Origin: Narthecium ossifragum
Taxonomy: Eukaryota; Streptophyta; Magnoliopsida; Dioscoreales; Nartheciaceae
Direction: 5' to 3'
Assembly: GCA_963920575.1 (NCBI GenBank)
Contig: OY986963.1
Span: forward strand, 5,680,896-5,744,895
Length of the DNA stretch: 64,000 nt
A model generated the notes under the pieces. The model had not been told where the DNA came from. It did no database searches and saw only the letters and a program-made list of their open reading frames with translations. This document shows positions 51,901-60,987 of the stretch, piece by piece. A program made the position numbers and the translations under genes. Numbering within the stretch: position 1 is the stretch's first letter; the number at the start of each line of letters is the position of its first letter.

Positions 51901-54277
51901 TGCCTCGTCCTCCTCCCGGATCCGGCCCCCCCTCTGCCCCGGCTCCTCCCCTCTCTCTTTCTCTCCTCTTTCCCTCCTCCCCTCTCTTTCTCTCCTCTTT
52001 CCCTCCTCCCCTCTCTTTCTCTCCTCCCCTCTCTCTCCTCCCTCTTCCTCTGTTCCTCTCTCTCCTCCGGCGCCTCTGTTTCTCTCCTCTTTCCCCCCTC
52101 CCCTCTCTGTTTCTTTCCTCCCCTCTCTCTCCTCCCGCTTCCTCTATTCCTCTCTCTCCTCCGGCACAACTCCGGCACCCCCCGATATCGGGTCAGTACC
52201 GGGCGATACCTTATGTATCGCCCGGCACAATTCCGGCACCCCCCCCCCATACCGATTCGGGGGGGGGGGGGTTTATCCCGGCTAGCTGCCGGTCCGGTAC
52301 ATACCGGGCGGCACGGACATGTGCCGGCCGGTATGGAAATCCTTGTTAACACAACAATATAATTCTCTTTTACATAGCATATGAACACTATAGAAGAATC
52401 TGGAAATATATGTGAAGTGAGTTAAACAAGGATCCAATCTCCATCCTTCCTGTATTTAAAATTCAATTAAACCTTATTGTGGCAAAAGATCCGCTTATGG
52501 TGACTTAGACCAATGTTTTACGACTTTCTGGTTATTCTCAAAGTTAAGAAAGAATTTTGTGATTTCGGTATGCTCAAGCGTCTTTCTTAAAAATGGCCCA
52601 AAGAGCATAAACATGTCAGTTTTTCCTCAGTTTTCCCCTAACTGACCTTGGCTTCTTTTACTCAAACACCTATGACACCAGCTTGCCTCAGGTGGCTTTC
52701 AATTTACATGGAGTTAAACTCAGCGTCCTTCATGTTAAGTCGGTTAGGGTTTCACAGATAAGGGAAAGAACTGACTGACTTATGTTTGGGCCACTTTCCA
52801 TAGAAGCCCTCAAACTTTTCAAAATCGCAAAATCATCCCTTAAACTTTGGAAATCTCTTTAAGTTCAGAATATATGTTACATTACCATGACTAGATCCTT
52901 AATCCAAATAAGATTAATCAAACTTGTTGACCAATAGTCTCTACGACGTTATCACTGTGAGGCACATCAAATATGTGCTTTTGAAAGTACTCCACACTAA
53001 CAATAGCTTAGCAAAGAAGAAGCGAAAGGAACAAAAAGTGATTATAAAAAGATTGCTAGATATACCTTCCATATTGTTTTTAAATCCTTTCCTCTGGTTG
53101 ATCGAAGCATTTCATACAACAGCCCTAAAAGCGATGATAAGCAAATAATATAAAATATATACAGGAATCAAGTAAAACTAACAAAATAAAGAAATATAAC
53201 ACCCAAAGGACATAAAAATAGTCAATCCCCATAGTATGCAAAGACATAAATGCACCATGTAGAAGTTAAAAGAAGCACTATATGACAACAGTAACGCCAT
53301 TAATTTCCATATATAGAAGAAAATAAAGAAATTACCAAGTACTCGACCAAGAAAAACCTTAAAGTCAGTCACAACAAACCGAGTACAGGAGTGGTGTCGA
53401 GGTCAGGAAAAGGAGAGTACCAAAAAAATGACTAAGCAATCAACTATATGATTATCCAGATTCCTAATGTCATAGTCATTCTCTTACTTCAGTTTGGACT
53501 TCAGACTATGACTACAACAAGAAGCACATCCAAAATCTGAAGAGAAATTCTTGTCTGCATAAAATCCACACGCATTATAGTTCTAATTGTGAACACATTC
53601 TAGTAGGATTACCAAAAGCAACATACAAGCAAATTTCAGACTGCTGCTGCCTTCAAACGCCACTGATTTAGATTGAAAATGTTCCTATGACAGCCAATAG
53701 AACAAGTTGCCTGCCGGATAATGACTCGCAAATGAGGCAACGCTACAAAACTCAAGGTTCGCTTTTTCCAGAGCCCCAAACATAATCCAAGGACAATATA
53801 ACAATGGCATGAACAATTTTCTTTCCGTTCTTTCCTTCTTTTTTAGGACATTCTAAAATTTACTGCACCATGTAGCCAAATCCCGCCATAAAGGCTCAAA
53901 CAAGAAACTCGCAGCCATCAACTAGATATCATTTGCATCGGATGAAACATTTTAAAATGAAAAGAACGCCAATAAGATTGGAATTAAAGAAATACAAGTA
54001 CATAGGATCTTTCCACAAAGAATCCTCAAACATAAAAGCTAAATAGCCAATTTCATCCATCTATAACTCGAGAATCAAACCGACGAAGGCTCCCCGCTCG
54101 ACTGGTTTTAAATGCTTTCTTGCCTAATTATCCCAAGGATAAAAACAAGAAAACGATTCACAGCGAGTCAATCTAATCAGGAAAAGGATCCAAGAATTGG
54201 GAGAGCTTACGATCGCGGGTGATCTGGCGGAAGGTCTTGTAGTCGCTGCCGCTATGGGTCGAATCCGTATCCGACAT
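29124..54277 (-). CDS. KEU: Sec1/Munc18 (SM) protein, KEULE/SEC1A type
   Basis: SM protein that binds syntaxin/SNARE complexes and promotes vesicle fusion; Arabidopsis KEULE acts in cytokinesis and secretion. Exons: 54211-54277, 53066-53124, 50020-50101, 49553-49631, 48356-48406, 48183-48279, 48010-48042, 47694-47822, 39661-39855, 39475-39558, 39287-39385, 39120-39196, 37971-38067, 33794-33919, 33586-33681, 32348-32464, 32151-32228, 30956-31188, 30570-30660, 30372-30461, 29124-29177. Total 2034 nt, 677 residues plus stop (KEULE is about 666); all phases close. Start [20 protein letters not shown]. Hallmarks: [143 protein letters not shown]-terminus LSLDDLQI. No coding defects seen. Introns 2, 8 and 13 are inflated by transposons. 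Confidence 0.96.
34881..35055 (+). mobile_element. Decayed CAAGG-family copy J (SEC1 intron 13)
   Basis: The left end CAAGGATTGCCGTGCCGG is well preserved. The right end is probably CATGGCAATCACTCG near 35055, with weak flank similarity (TTCAGGAG and TAAGGAGC). The right boundary is a guess. Confidence 0.4.
35163..36148 (+). mobile_element. CAAGG-family element, copy E (SEC1 intron 13), host of nested copy F
   Basis: Bounded by perfect 8-bp target duplications ATATGTAC (35155-35162 and 36149-36156). The left terminus CAAGGAT is interrupted after 7 bp by a nested element and resumes as CAAGGATTGACGTGCGG at 35402. Right terminus GGAATCCTTG. Net length without the nested copy is about 750 bp. 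Interior GA-rich and CT-rich. Confidence 0.88.
35170..35400 (+). mobile_element. CAAGG-family element, copy F, nested in the terminal repeat of copy E
   Basis: 231 bp. Termini CATGGATTGTCGTTCCGG and (reverse complement) CATGGATTTCCGTGCCGG. Perfect 8-bp target duplication CCAAGGAT at 35162-35169 and 35401-35408; that octamer is the boundary plus terminus of copy E. The interior is almost wholly CCGGCAC/GGCACG motifs. Confidence 0.9.
36478..37747 (-). mobile_element. CAAGG-family element, copy B (SEC1 intron 13), left end truncated
   Basis: Inverted relative to copies A and C. It shares their AT-rich middle (with a 65-codon chance frame differing at only two residues from copy C) and CT/GA-rich half. 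The right end is ...AATCCATG at 37741-37747, a CATGGATT variant of the terminus. The left end starts inside the family consensus at CGGTACCGGACCGG, so it is truncated and no target duplication is visible. Confidence 0.8.
38111..38440. repeat. ~175-190 bp tandem duplication beside SEC1 exon 13
   Basis: Copies about 38111-38260 and 38301-38435 share AAGAAGAAAGGAAAGAAA, TGCAAAACAAAAGTGTCGCA, CATGTTCATGCAGAG and ACCAAGGAT-ACTGTGCCAGTGGCATA. The last part is a remnant of a CAAGG-family left end, so the duplication followed that insertion. Confidence 0.8.
39856..42663. other. SEC1 intron 8, left part; unresolved possible LTR-derived DNA at 40900-42650
   Basis: 39856-40900 is ordinary AT-rich intron. 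From about 40900 to 42650 the texture changes (TCGATCAG/TCGAGC motifs, a short repeat TAAGTTATAAGGCTTGCTGC at about 41596 and 41700) and suggests an old retroelement. No protein domain, primer site or LTR ends found. Confidence 0.35.
43208..44459 (+). pseudogene. Harbinger (HARBI1-like, DDE_4) transposase, broken
   Basis: Exons: 43208-43726 (starts [23 protein letters not shown]-like and [14 protein letters not shown] segments), 43820-44046 and 44125-44459. The DDE residues remain: D in [17 protein letters not shown] (codon 43838-43840), D in LVDAGYTN (44142-44144), E in [14 protein letters not shown] (44289-44291). Lesions: an in-frame TAG at 43619-43621 where the family has glutamine (SRQFN), an extra A in the AAAAGG run at about 43898, and a TAG replacing the tryptophan codon in [13 protein letters not shown] near 43971. 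Normally a nuclear nuclease that cuts the element's TIRs together with the Myb-like partner. It cannot be made intact from this copy. Confidence 0.88.
44503..45424 (+). pseudogene. Harbinger Myb/SANT-like ORF, fragmented
   Basis: The second protein of PIF/Harbinger elements binds DNA through a Myb/SANT-like (trihelix-type) domain and partners the transposase. Seen here: [40 protein letters not shown], then WLAYVK at 44503-44687; [20 protein letters not shown] in a later exon (about 44763-45033); and a C-terminal block [20 protein letters not shown] to about 45424. A stop at 45031-45033 and a local ~90-bp tandem duplication (44960-45040 resembles 45050-45130, with a nested 16-17 bp repeat at about 45113-45147) separate the parts, so the frame is not continuous. 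Confidence 0.75.
46246..47693. other. SEC1 intron 8, right part
   Basis: Intronic sequence. A decayed GC-rich patch ending AATAATCCTTGA near 47185 looks like one end of a CAAGG-family element; its other end was not found. Nothing else recognised. Confidence 0.4.
48428..48775. repeat. ~167-bp tandem duplication in SEC1 intron 4
   Basis: Copies 48428-48594 and 48595-48775 both run from CATAGAG to AATCATCAAGAATAATGGCA. The second has a 7-bp insertion (ACAGACT) and a few substitutions. It starts 22 bp from SEC1 exon 5 but does not include it. Confidence 0.88.
50875..52345 (+). mobile_element. CAAGG-family element, copy C (SEC1 intron 2)
   Basis: 1,471 bp with termini CAAGGATTGCCATGCCGG and (reverse complement) CAAGGATTTCCATACCGG. 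Target duplication TTAACACC (50867-50874) and TTAACACA (52346-52353), 7 of 8 identical. Interior: subterminal CCGGTACG/GTGCCGG arrays, an AT-rich core at about 51280-51640 and CT-rich DNA at about 51660-52190. No transposase seen. Confidence 0.9.
53125..54210. other. SEC1 intron 1
   Basis: 1,086 bp, AT-rich, no recognised element or gene. Confidence 0.6.
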
Positions 54278-54441
54278 GATGACCTCTCCCTATCTTGGGC
54301 GTTCTCGACACCGGGGTTTGGGAAAGGGGTTGCAATTCTCGAGAGGTGTTCTCGCTGAGGAAGACGAGGGATTATATATGGGGGTTGGGTTTGACGAGAC
54401 GTGTGCTGTTGGTTTTGATTCTTGTATTCTAGAAGAGAAGA

Positions 54442-54491
<50 letters not shown>
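54442..54491. repeat. (GT)n(GA)n microsatellite in SEC1 promoter
   Basis: Compound dinucleotide run, roughly six GT units followed by about 18 GA units, upstream of the SEC1 TATA candidate. Likely length-polymorphic. Confidence 0.9.
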
Positions 54492-54493
<2 letters not shown>

Positions 54494-54765
54494 TGGAGAG
54501 AGGGCAACCGCCGTACCGGATTGACCGGGAAGCGGGCGATGGACTCAGTAGGGGTGCTCGGATATAGCACGGCAAAGACCCACGACGCTCTTTGGCCACG
54601 CTGGCACTGATTATTAAATTTCCACATAGCCCTCGAGACGTGAAACATCCATGCCGCGTGGCGTGTCAAAAATAGTAGTTTGCACACACATTTGTTTAAA
54701 AAAGCGTGGACACCAATAGACATACATGCGCTATTAATTGGATTGAATTGACTTGAATCGGTCAT

Positions 54766-54902
54766 GAGACATATGGTCGCATGAGAATTTTAGTCCTGAA
54801 ATGGGTTTGAACCACTTTGACGCCAATCATGTTGAGACATATTGGTCGCATGAGAATTTTAATCCTGAAATGGGTTTGAACCACTTTGACGTCAATCATG
54901 TT
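54766..54902. repeat. 68-bp tandem duplication in divergent promoter
   Basis: Two adjacent near-identical copies, 54766-54833 and 54834-54902, each starting GAGACATAT and ending about CAATCATGTT. They differ by about three substitutions and one inserted T. It lies between SEC1 and the photolyase gene, nearer the latter. Confidence 0.9.
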
Positions 54903-55104
54903 GAAACACGAGCCGGCTGAACCGCTTGGTGACCGGACGTGTCACGCCGCGCGCCCAAACTTTTGGGGCGACCTCCTCCCCCACTAGCTCTCCTCTCGTC
55001 TACGTGGCTCCTCTATCCACCACAATCACATCCCTCTCCTTCCTCGTTCAAAATCCTCTCGGATCAGACTCCATCTCCGTTGCCCTCGTCCTCCTCTTAA
55101 CTCT

Positions 55105-58100
55105 ATGTCCAGCCCCTTCTCGCCCGGCCTCGTCCACCCGGGCCGGATCCGGGTCCTCCGTCCCGGCTCCGCATCGGCCTCGCCGGGTCCTGTTGTCTAC
55201 TGGATGTTCCGGGACCAACGGATCCGAGACAACTGGGCCCTCCTCCACGCCGCCGACCTCGCGGCACGCTCATCGGCGCCCCTCGCAGTCGCGTTTGTCC
55301 TCCTCCCCCGTTTCCTCGGTGCCCACGCGCGTCAGCTCGGTTTCATGCTCCGCGGCCTCCGCCTCCTTCCCGCCCGCCTCCAAATCCTCGGGGTGGACTT
55401 CTTATTTATCCGAGGCGACCCTGTCGAGGAGATCCCTCGTCTCCTGCGAGACATCGGCGCGTCGGCCCTCGTGACGGATTTTTCGCCCCTCCGCTCCGTG
55501 CGCGCCTGGAAGGAGGCCATCTGCGAGCGGGCGGAGCCCCACATCGCCGTGCACGAGGTGGATGCTCATAATGTGGTGCCGGTATGGGCCGCGTCCGGAA
55601 AGCTCGAGTATAGCGCCAAGACGATCAGAACCAAGATCCACCGGCTTCTACCTGAGTATCTCGTCAAGTTCCCTGATTTCCCAAGGCTCAGGAACAAATG
55701 GGCCGGAAATTCCCCGGAGATTGACTGGGACAATTTCATCGATGAGGTCCTTAGGTAATTTCATGTTGCATGAGGTATCAATTTGAAAGTATGAAATTTG
55801 TTTTTCGATCTAATAGCTTCGACGATTCCACCACTCTATACAAATGAAAATTTTGTGGAGTTTTTTTTTTATAATTCTTTTCATAACTTTGATGCCTTTG
55901 AGAACGACCGATTTGTACAAATTATGTCTTGAAATGGCCTTTGATGAGTTTGGAGTGTTATGCGGGATAATAGGGAATGCGGGGAGGTGCCGGAGATCAA
56001 GTGGTGCGTACCGGGAGAGGATGCAGCAGTGGAGATGCTAATGGGAGCCGATAATGGGTTTCTGACGAAGAGGTTGAGGGATTATGGAAGCGACCGAAAC
56101 AACCCATTGAAGCCAAGAGGGTTGTCGGGGCTCTCTCCCTATCTTCACTTTGGGCAAATTTCTAGCCAACGTTGTGCATTGGAGGCTCGAGCACACAGGA
56201 AGTCTCATGCACAGGTTAGCTTGCGTCTCTTTATTTCTTTCTGCTTTGCTCTTAAGTATTTGCAGACGTCCGCACAGGTTCTTTCGTCCATAAAAGATTT
56301 GATATGTTAATCGATTGTATCTTATTGAAAGTGTTTAAGCCAATGTGTCCTATGATAATTTTTCTCATGATGACTTATTTTAATACCTTCTAGAACATTT
56401 TTCAGATGCATATTTTGTTTCATAAGAATCTAATGGAAGAATAGTTGCTCTTTTGTCATGCCATTGGAAATGCTTGTGTAGTCGGTCGACGCGTTCTTGG
56501 ACGAGTTAATAGTTAGGAGGGAGCTTGCAGATAACTTTTGCTATTATCAAGCATGCTATGATTCACTTCTAGGTGCATGGGGGTGGGCACACAAGACATT
56601 GATGGACCATGCCGGGGATAAGAGGGAGTTTATCTACACGTGAGTAATGTCATATGCTTTTACCTTGTGTAGTACGTTCTCTTTATATTTACAGTAGGTT
56701 AAAGTTATCATATCCCTTGCAGGAAGGAGCAGTTTGAGAAAGCAAAAACTGCTGATCCTGTAAGTTTACATGTTGTCCTTACATTCTCGATGAACTATAC
56801 TTTTGGATGGTTTTACATAGTAGGTTGGTGTAAATGACCTTTCAACCTAACCACATAGTTGTGATTAACAGCTCTGGAATGCGTCACAGCTGGAGATGGT
56901 TCATTATGGTAAAATGCACGGATTTATGAGGCAAGCAATTTCCATTACCCCCTCGGTGTTTTCTATTTGATTTCTTCTGTCCATGCAATTGCCAGATTTG
57001 GTAGTTACAGGAATTCTTAAGTTGAAGACTTGTTAATGATTACTCGTAGTTGTGGATGTATAGTAGCTACTGTGAGGCTATTTGGATATTTTATTTTCAG
57101 CCAAAGCATTCACTCCCTTGCACTTGTAACTAGATTTGCAATATATTCATACTGCTCACTATTGACGATGATATGCGATCAGTTTTTGATTACTAAGTTT
57201 CTATACCAATGCATCAAATGACTAAGTAGTGTATAGAAAGTCTGATCTCATTTTCAAGCTTGTAATTCTCTTCATGATACTAAGTATCCAAGACAAGTGT
57301 CATGAGGCTTTCTGTCTTTTTTGAATACACCATCCATTATAAGATCAATAATCTGGTCAAACTTCAAAATAGAATGTTCAGACGTCTTCTTTTCTAATTT
57401 GATCCAGTTACCAGTATAGCATTGACAAGAAGGTGATCGTTTCAATTGACAATGGCATCTTGATAGCAATGGGTCATTTAAAGATATAAAATCGATCGTA
57501 TTGAATTTGTAAAGCTATTTTCCAGTTATCCATTCCTCTATTATCAATTCAAGCTACCCTTAAATGCAGCCCCGAAGAAGGCATATCTCCTTTTTTATTA
57601 AGATGATTAATACTAACAAAAGTTGGACCATATTTATCATCATCATCATCAAGCCTTATCTGACTTGTGATAAAGGATCAGCTTTGATTGCAGTTAAAAC
57701 AAAGTAACAGACGTCATTTGTTCTCAACATTGCGAACGTGAAACCCAGAAATCATTTCAAATACACTTAGAAATGCTCTGGGAGGTGAACTATTGTTCCT
57801 CTCTTTAGATCTATGACTTCAAAACTATAATGACGAGAGAATAGTATTGCCTCTTTTAGTGCCAATAGTTTTAATGCAATCTTTATGTCATAAAAGCTGC
57901 TCACCTAGTAAACCATAAGCTTCACTCAATGAATATACAGTATTATTAAGCGGGTTAAGTGTATTTTACTTTGTCTCTGCTCTACATTCATAATTTAGGT
58001 CTTTCAGACTACTTCAGGAGGTTGATTCATTTCCCTCCACCACACATGGGTTCCTGTATAGATATTTCTGGACACTACAGTAGCGAGAATCTTCTTTTCT

Positions 58101-59255
58101 TCATGTGTGAACATCATCTGTTCAAGTGTGCTGATCTATTAATCTTCCTTTCAAAAACTAAGTTTGAGTTCTAGAACCATAGAGCATAGAAAGTTGAAAG
58201 TTACTGCTACTGGATATTGATATTCTTTTTGTTTGATCATTGTGGGGATTTAATTTAGTAGATCTGCTTCATATGCTTTCCGAGAGATGTTCCACTGATT
58301 ATGCTAATACAGTAATGGCTAGCAGGATGTATTGGGCCAAAAAGATTCTTGAATGGACAAGTGGTCCTGAAGAAGCGCTTGCAATTGCAATATATTTGAA
58401 TGACAAGGTATTGGTTATGCTTTTTATAATCTCACTTGTCTGTATACATTTTACTGAAGATGCTTATTGAAGAAAAAGAAAACTGCTTTCATTTCATAAT
58501 CTGACATCAACATGAATTGCAGTATGAAATAGATGGAAGAGATCCAAATGGCTATGTTGGTTGTATGTGGTCCATTTGTGGCGTTCATGACCAGGTTTGT
58601 GCACTTTACTACAAACTTGTCTTTTTTCTTCTTTGAAGGTCATAAATTGGTTACCATATTTCTCAAGTGATGGATCTTAGCTTTCATGCACAAATTCCTA
58701 TGGATGAAGTGATTATAGTATGTTTACATGTGTATCTTTGTATGTGCTCAGCAAATAGGAGTGTTTGAGGATGGAACCCTCTTTTGAAGAGGCCTTAGGT
58801 CCAAGTCTCTCTTGAGGAGGATTTCTTTGTATCCTTAGGTATGCCTTAAGCCAGGGTATAAGGGTTAAAGAAACCAATGGCGGCCATTTGAATTGTCGAT
58901 GATGCTCCTAAGCTCAATGTTCTTTGTCAGGCACATCTGTTTAGGTTAATTGAGATGCCTTCTTGAATTACAAGGCTTTGCTGGTTTGTAAAGCTGAAAG
59001 ATTATAAACTTTGTCTTAGCCTAAGGAAACTGTTTACTTTAATTAACTTTGAGCTTGATTTTTTGCTGCTGGCAGGGCTGGAAAGAGCGACCAGTGTTTG
59101 GGAAAGTACGTTACATGAACTATGCAGGGTGCAAAAGGAAGTTTAATGTAGATGGCTACATAGCTTATGTAAACAGGCTGGTTGCTGAAACTAAGAAGAG
59201 GAAGTTGGATAACCAATCACACCTGATCACCAAGGAGTCAAAGATAATGAAATGA
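55105..59255 (+). CDS. PHR1: Class II CPD photolyase
   Basis: FAD-dependent enzyme that uses blue/UV-A light to split cyclobutane pyrimidine dimers (plant PHR1/UVR2). Exons: 55105-55754, 55974-56214, 56482-56639, 56723-56759, 56872-56930, 58326-58407, 58523-58594, 59076-59255. Total 1479 nt, 492 residues plus stop (Arabidopsis about 496); phases close throughout. Start [20 protein letters not shown], in a GC-rich first exon typical of monocots. Antenna-domain signature [26 protein letters not shown]-binding region has [94 protein letters not shown] and [13 protein letters not shown]. These match class II, not class I, enzymes. Intron 5 (56931-58325) uses a GC donor (ATGAG|GCAAGC) with a normal AG acceptor; it is the only junction giving the conserved GFMRMYW. 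Lysine-rich C-terminus. Confidence 0.96.
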
Positions 59256-60206
59256 GATCGCAAAACTTATTGCAGCCCGACAGCTAACATAATTGTCAAA
59301 TGTAAAGTCTGGAAGTTCCATATGTTTTATGTCAATTGTTCTGGGAGGAGCATACGCAGGTAAGGAAGGATAGAAGTTGATTTTGTTTCTGCCTGAACAT
59401 TAGTACACCAGTGCTCTAAGAGTATTTTTCTTCTTGTTGATCAATGACTGATGACAAGGGAGGTCCTTGTCTTTATGTCCATACAGGTTTGAATTCTCAA
59501 TTGGTGTTTCCACCTCCTCTGTATCAGCTCGCCAATGATGTTGTGCTTCTACAAATTTGATATTCCAATTAACACAGGAGGTGTCACAGGGCCACTTGCA
59601 TTTTGCTGCTTACTCTGCACAATGCAGTAGGCAACATGCTGTATTTATCTAGTTTTTTTTTTTGATGAGATGAATATTTATCTAGTTTGTCAGGAGGACG
59701 CCACCTCTTTTGCTGATCACTCTTCCTGCACAATGTATTAGGTGAAATTTTATCTCTTTCAAAGGGAATGAAATCCTAGATCTAGTTCTATTACTGTTTC
59801 AAGATCTGTTCTTTACTTGAGCTTATGACTTCTGGTTTTCCTAATTTGGTTTGTTACATCGTGCACCTGTTGTTCTGTAAGGCTATATAATTCTGATTTA
59901 TTTTGGAGTGCATATTACAAAAGGAAAAATGATTTGTGTATAAGCATCACAGATGGTTGAAAACTAGGGATTTAGTACCTCATTACTGATATTTGACACA
60001 TGTCATATATTAATAGTGAAGTATCGATTAATTAATCTAGTCCATCGATACCTCACTATTGATGGACTAGATGGTTGAATCGGTACCTCATTGATTCAAG
60101 TCCGTGTATCACTAAACAATTGTTCATACTCTAACAAAGCTGTAAAATATTTTCAATTCTACTTCAAATATGTCTGAGATAATTCTATTGCCTATTTGTT
60201 GGAAGG
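59256..60206. other. Photolyase 3' flank, no gene recognised
   Basis: AT-rich sequence containing the probable photolyase 3' UTR. A pair of mutually exclusive inverted repeats at 60012-60070 is the only structure noticed. Confidence 0.5.
60012..60070. repeat. Overlapping alternative hairpins
   Basis: Stem A pairs 60012-60028 with 60044-60060 (17 positions, one G:T-type mismatch). Stem B pairs 60037-60046 (CTAGTCCATC) with 60061-60070 (GATGGACTAG), perfect over 10 bp. The arms overlap, so only one stem can form at a time. May be a decayed MITE. Confidence 0.7.
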
Positions 60207-60470
60207 GTGCGGCTATCCGTACCACAAATTGAACTCATCACATCACATTACTCACCACACCACAAACCAGATTTAAGAACACACCTTCTAACTCAACACA
60301 CCACATTAAAAATCAGTGAACTACCTAAACTACCTCACTTACCCAAACCGTCCCACCCCACACAGTATTACCCAAACTACCCCTACTTACCCCTTTACCT
60401 CCCTAACCCTAGCCCTCACTCGCCCCGATCGTTACCTCCTACCCTCTTCCTCGTCCCGACGGCCAGCGTC

Positions 60471-60750
60471 TCCATCGGCAACCAACGGCGACCGACGGCT
60501 ATCATTTTCGTCGGCAAGCAACGACCGGCTCCCCTCTTCTCCGGCCCCGACCTCCCATGTTCCTCGGCTCCCCCCTTCTTCGTCTCCGGCTATCATCTCC
60601 GTCCGGCATCTCCATCGGCATGCAACGACCACCGACGGCTATCATCTTCGTCGGCAATCAACGACCGGCTCCCCTCTTCTCCTGCCCCGACCTCCCCTGT
60701 TCCTCGGCTCCCCTCTTCCTCGATCGGCCCCTCTCTTCCTCGTCTCCGGC
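60471..60750. repeat. ~140-bp tandem duplication upstream of PMD gene
   Basis: Two copies, about 60471-60610 and 60611-60750, both starting TCCATCGGCA and containing ACCGACGGCTATCAT and TTCCTCGGCTCCCC. GC- and pyrimidine-rich. The open frames across it are low-complexity Pro/Ser products and are not called as genes. Confidence 0.8.
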
Positions 60751-60813
60751 TATCATCTCCGTCCGAAAGAGGTGATTTTTATCAGGTTTTATTCTACGTT
60801 TTGATCTTGGGTT

Positions 60814-60907
60814 GCATAATATTGATCGATTCAATGCATAGAGCAATGCTAATACCATGCCAATGCATAATATTGATCGATTCAATGCATAATATTGATC
60901 GATTCAA
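60814..60907. repeat. 22-bp repeat, three copies
   Basis: The unit GCATAATATTGATCGATTCA plus AT occurs at 60814, 60864 and 60886, the last two directly adjacent. It lies about 80 bp before the PMD start codon and contains the palindrome ATCGAT. Confidence 0.85.
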
Positions 60908-60987
60908 TGCATAATGTTTTGATATTGGGTTTTGTTCTATGTTCTGTCTCATGGCTTATTATGTATCATGGACTGTAGAACTTCTAC

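Larger units (their letters stand above)
54278..55104. promoter_or_regulatory. Divergent promoter between SEC1 and photolyase genes
   Basis: SEC1 (minus) and the photolyase gene (plus) start 827 bp apart and head away from each other, so both promoters are in this interval. On the minus strand TATATAAT at 54371-54378 lies about 95 bp before the SEC1 ATG and is the best TATA candidate. A (GT)n(GA)n microsatellite occupies 54442-54491, reading as (CT)n on the SEC1 strand. A 68-bp segment is tandemly duplicated at 54766-54902. No clear TATA box was found on the photolyase side. Confidence 0.65.

Noticed and set aside
60207..60914. 235-codon frame rich in Pro/Ser before the PMD gene
   Set aside because: Low-complexity translation of a tandemly duplicated pyrimidine-rich tract; other frames are also open.
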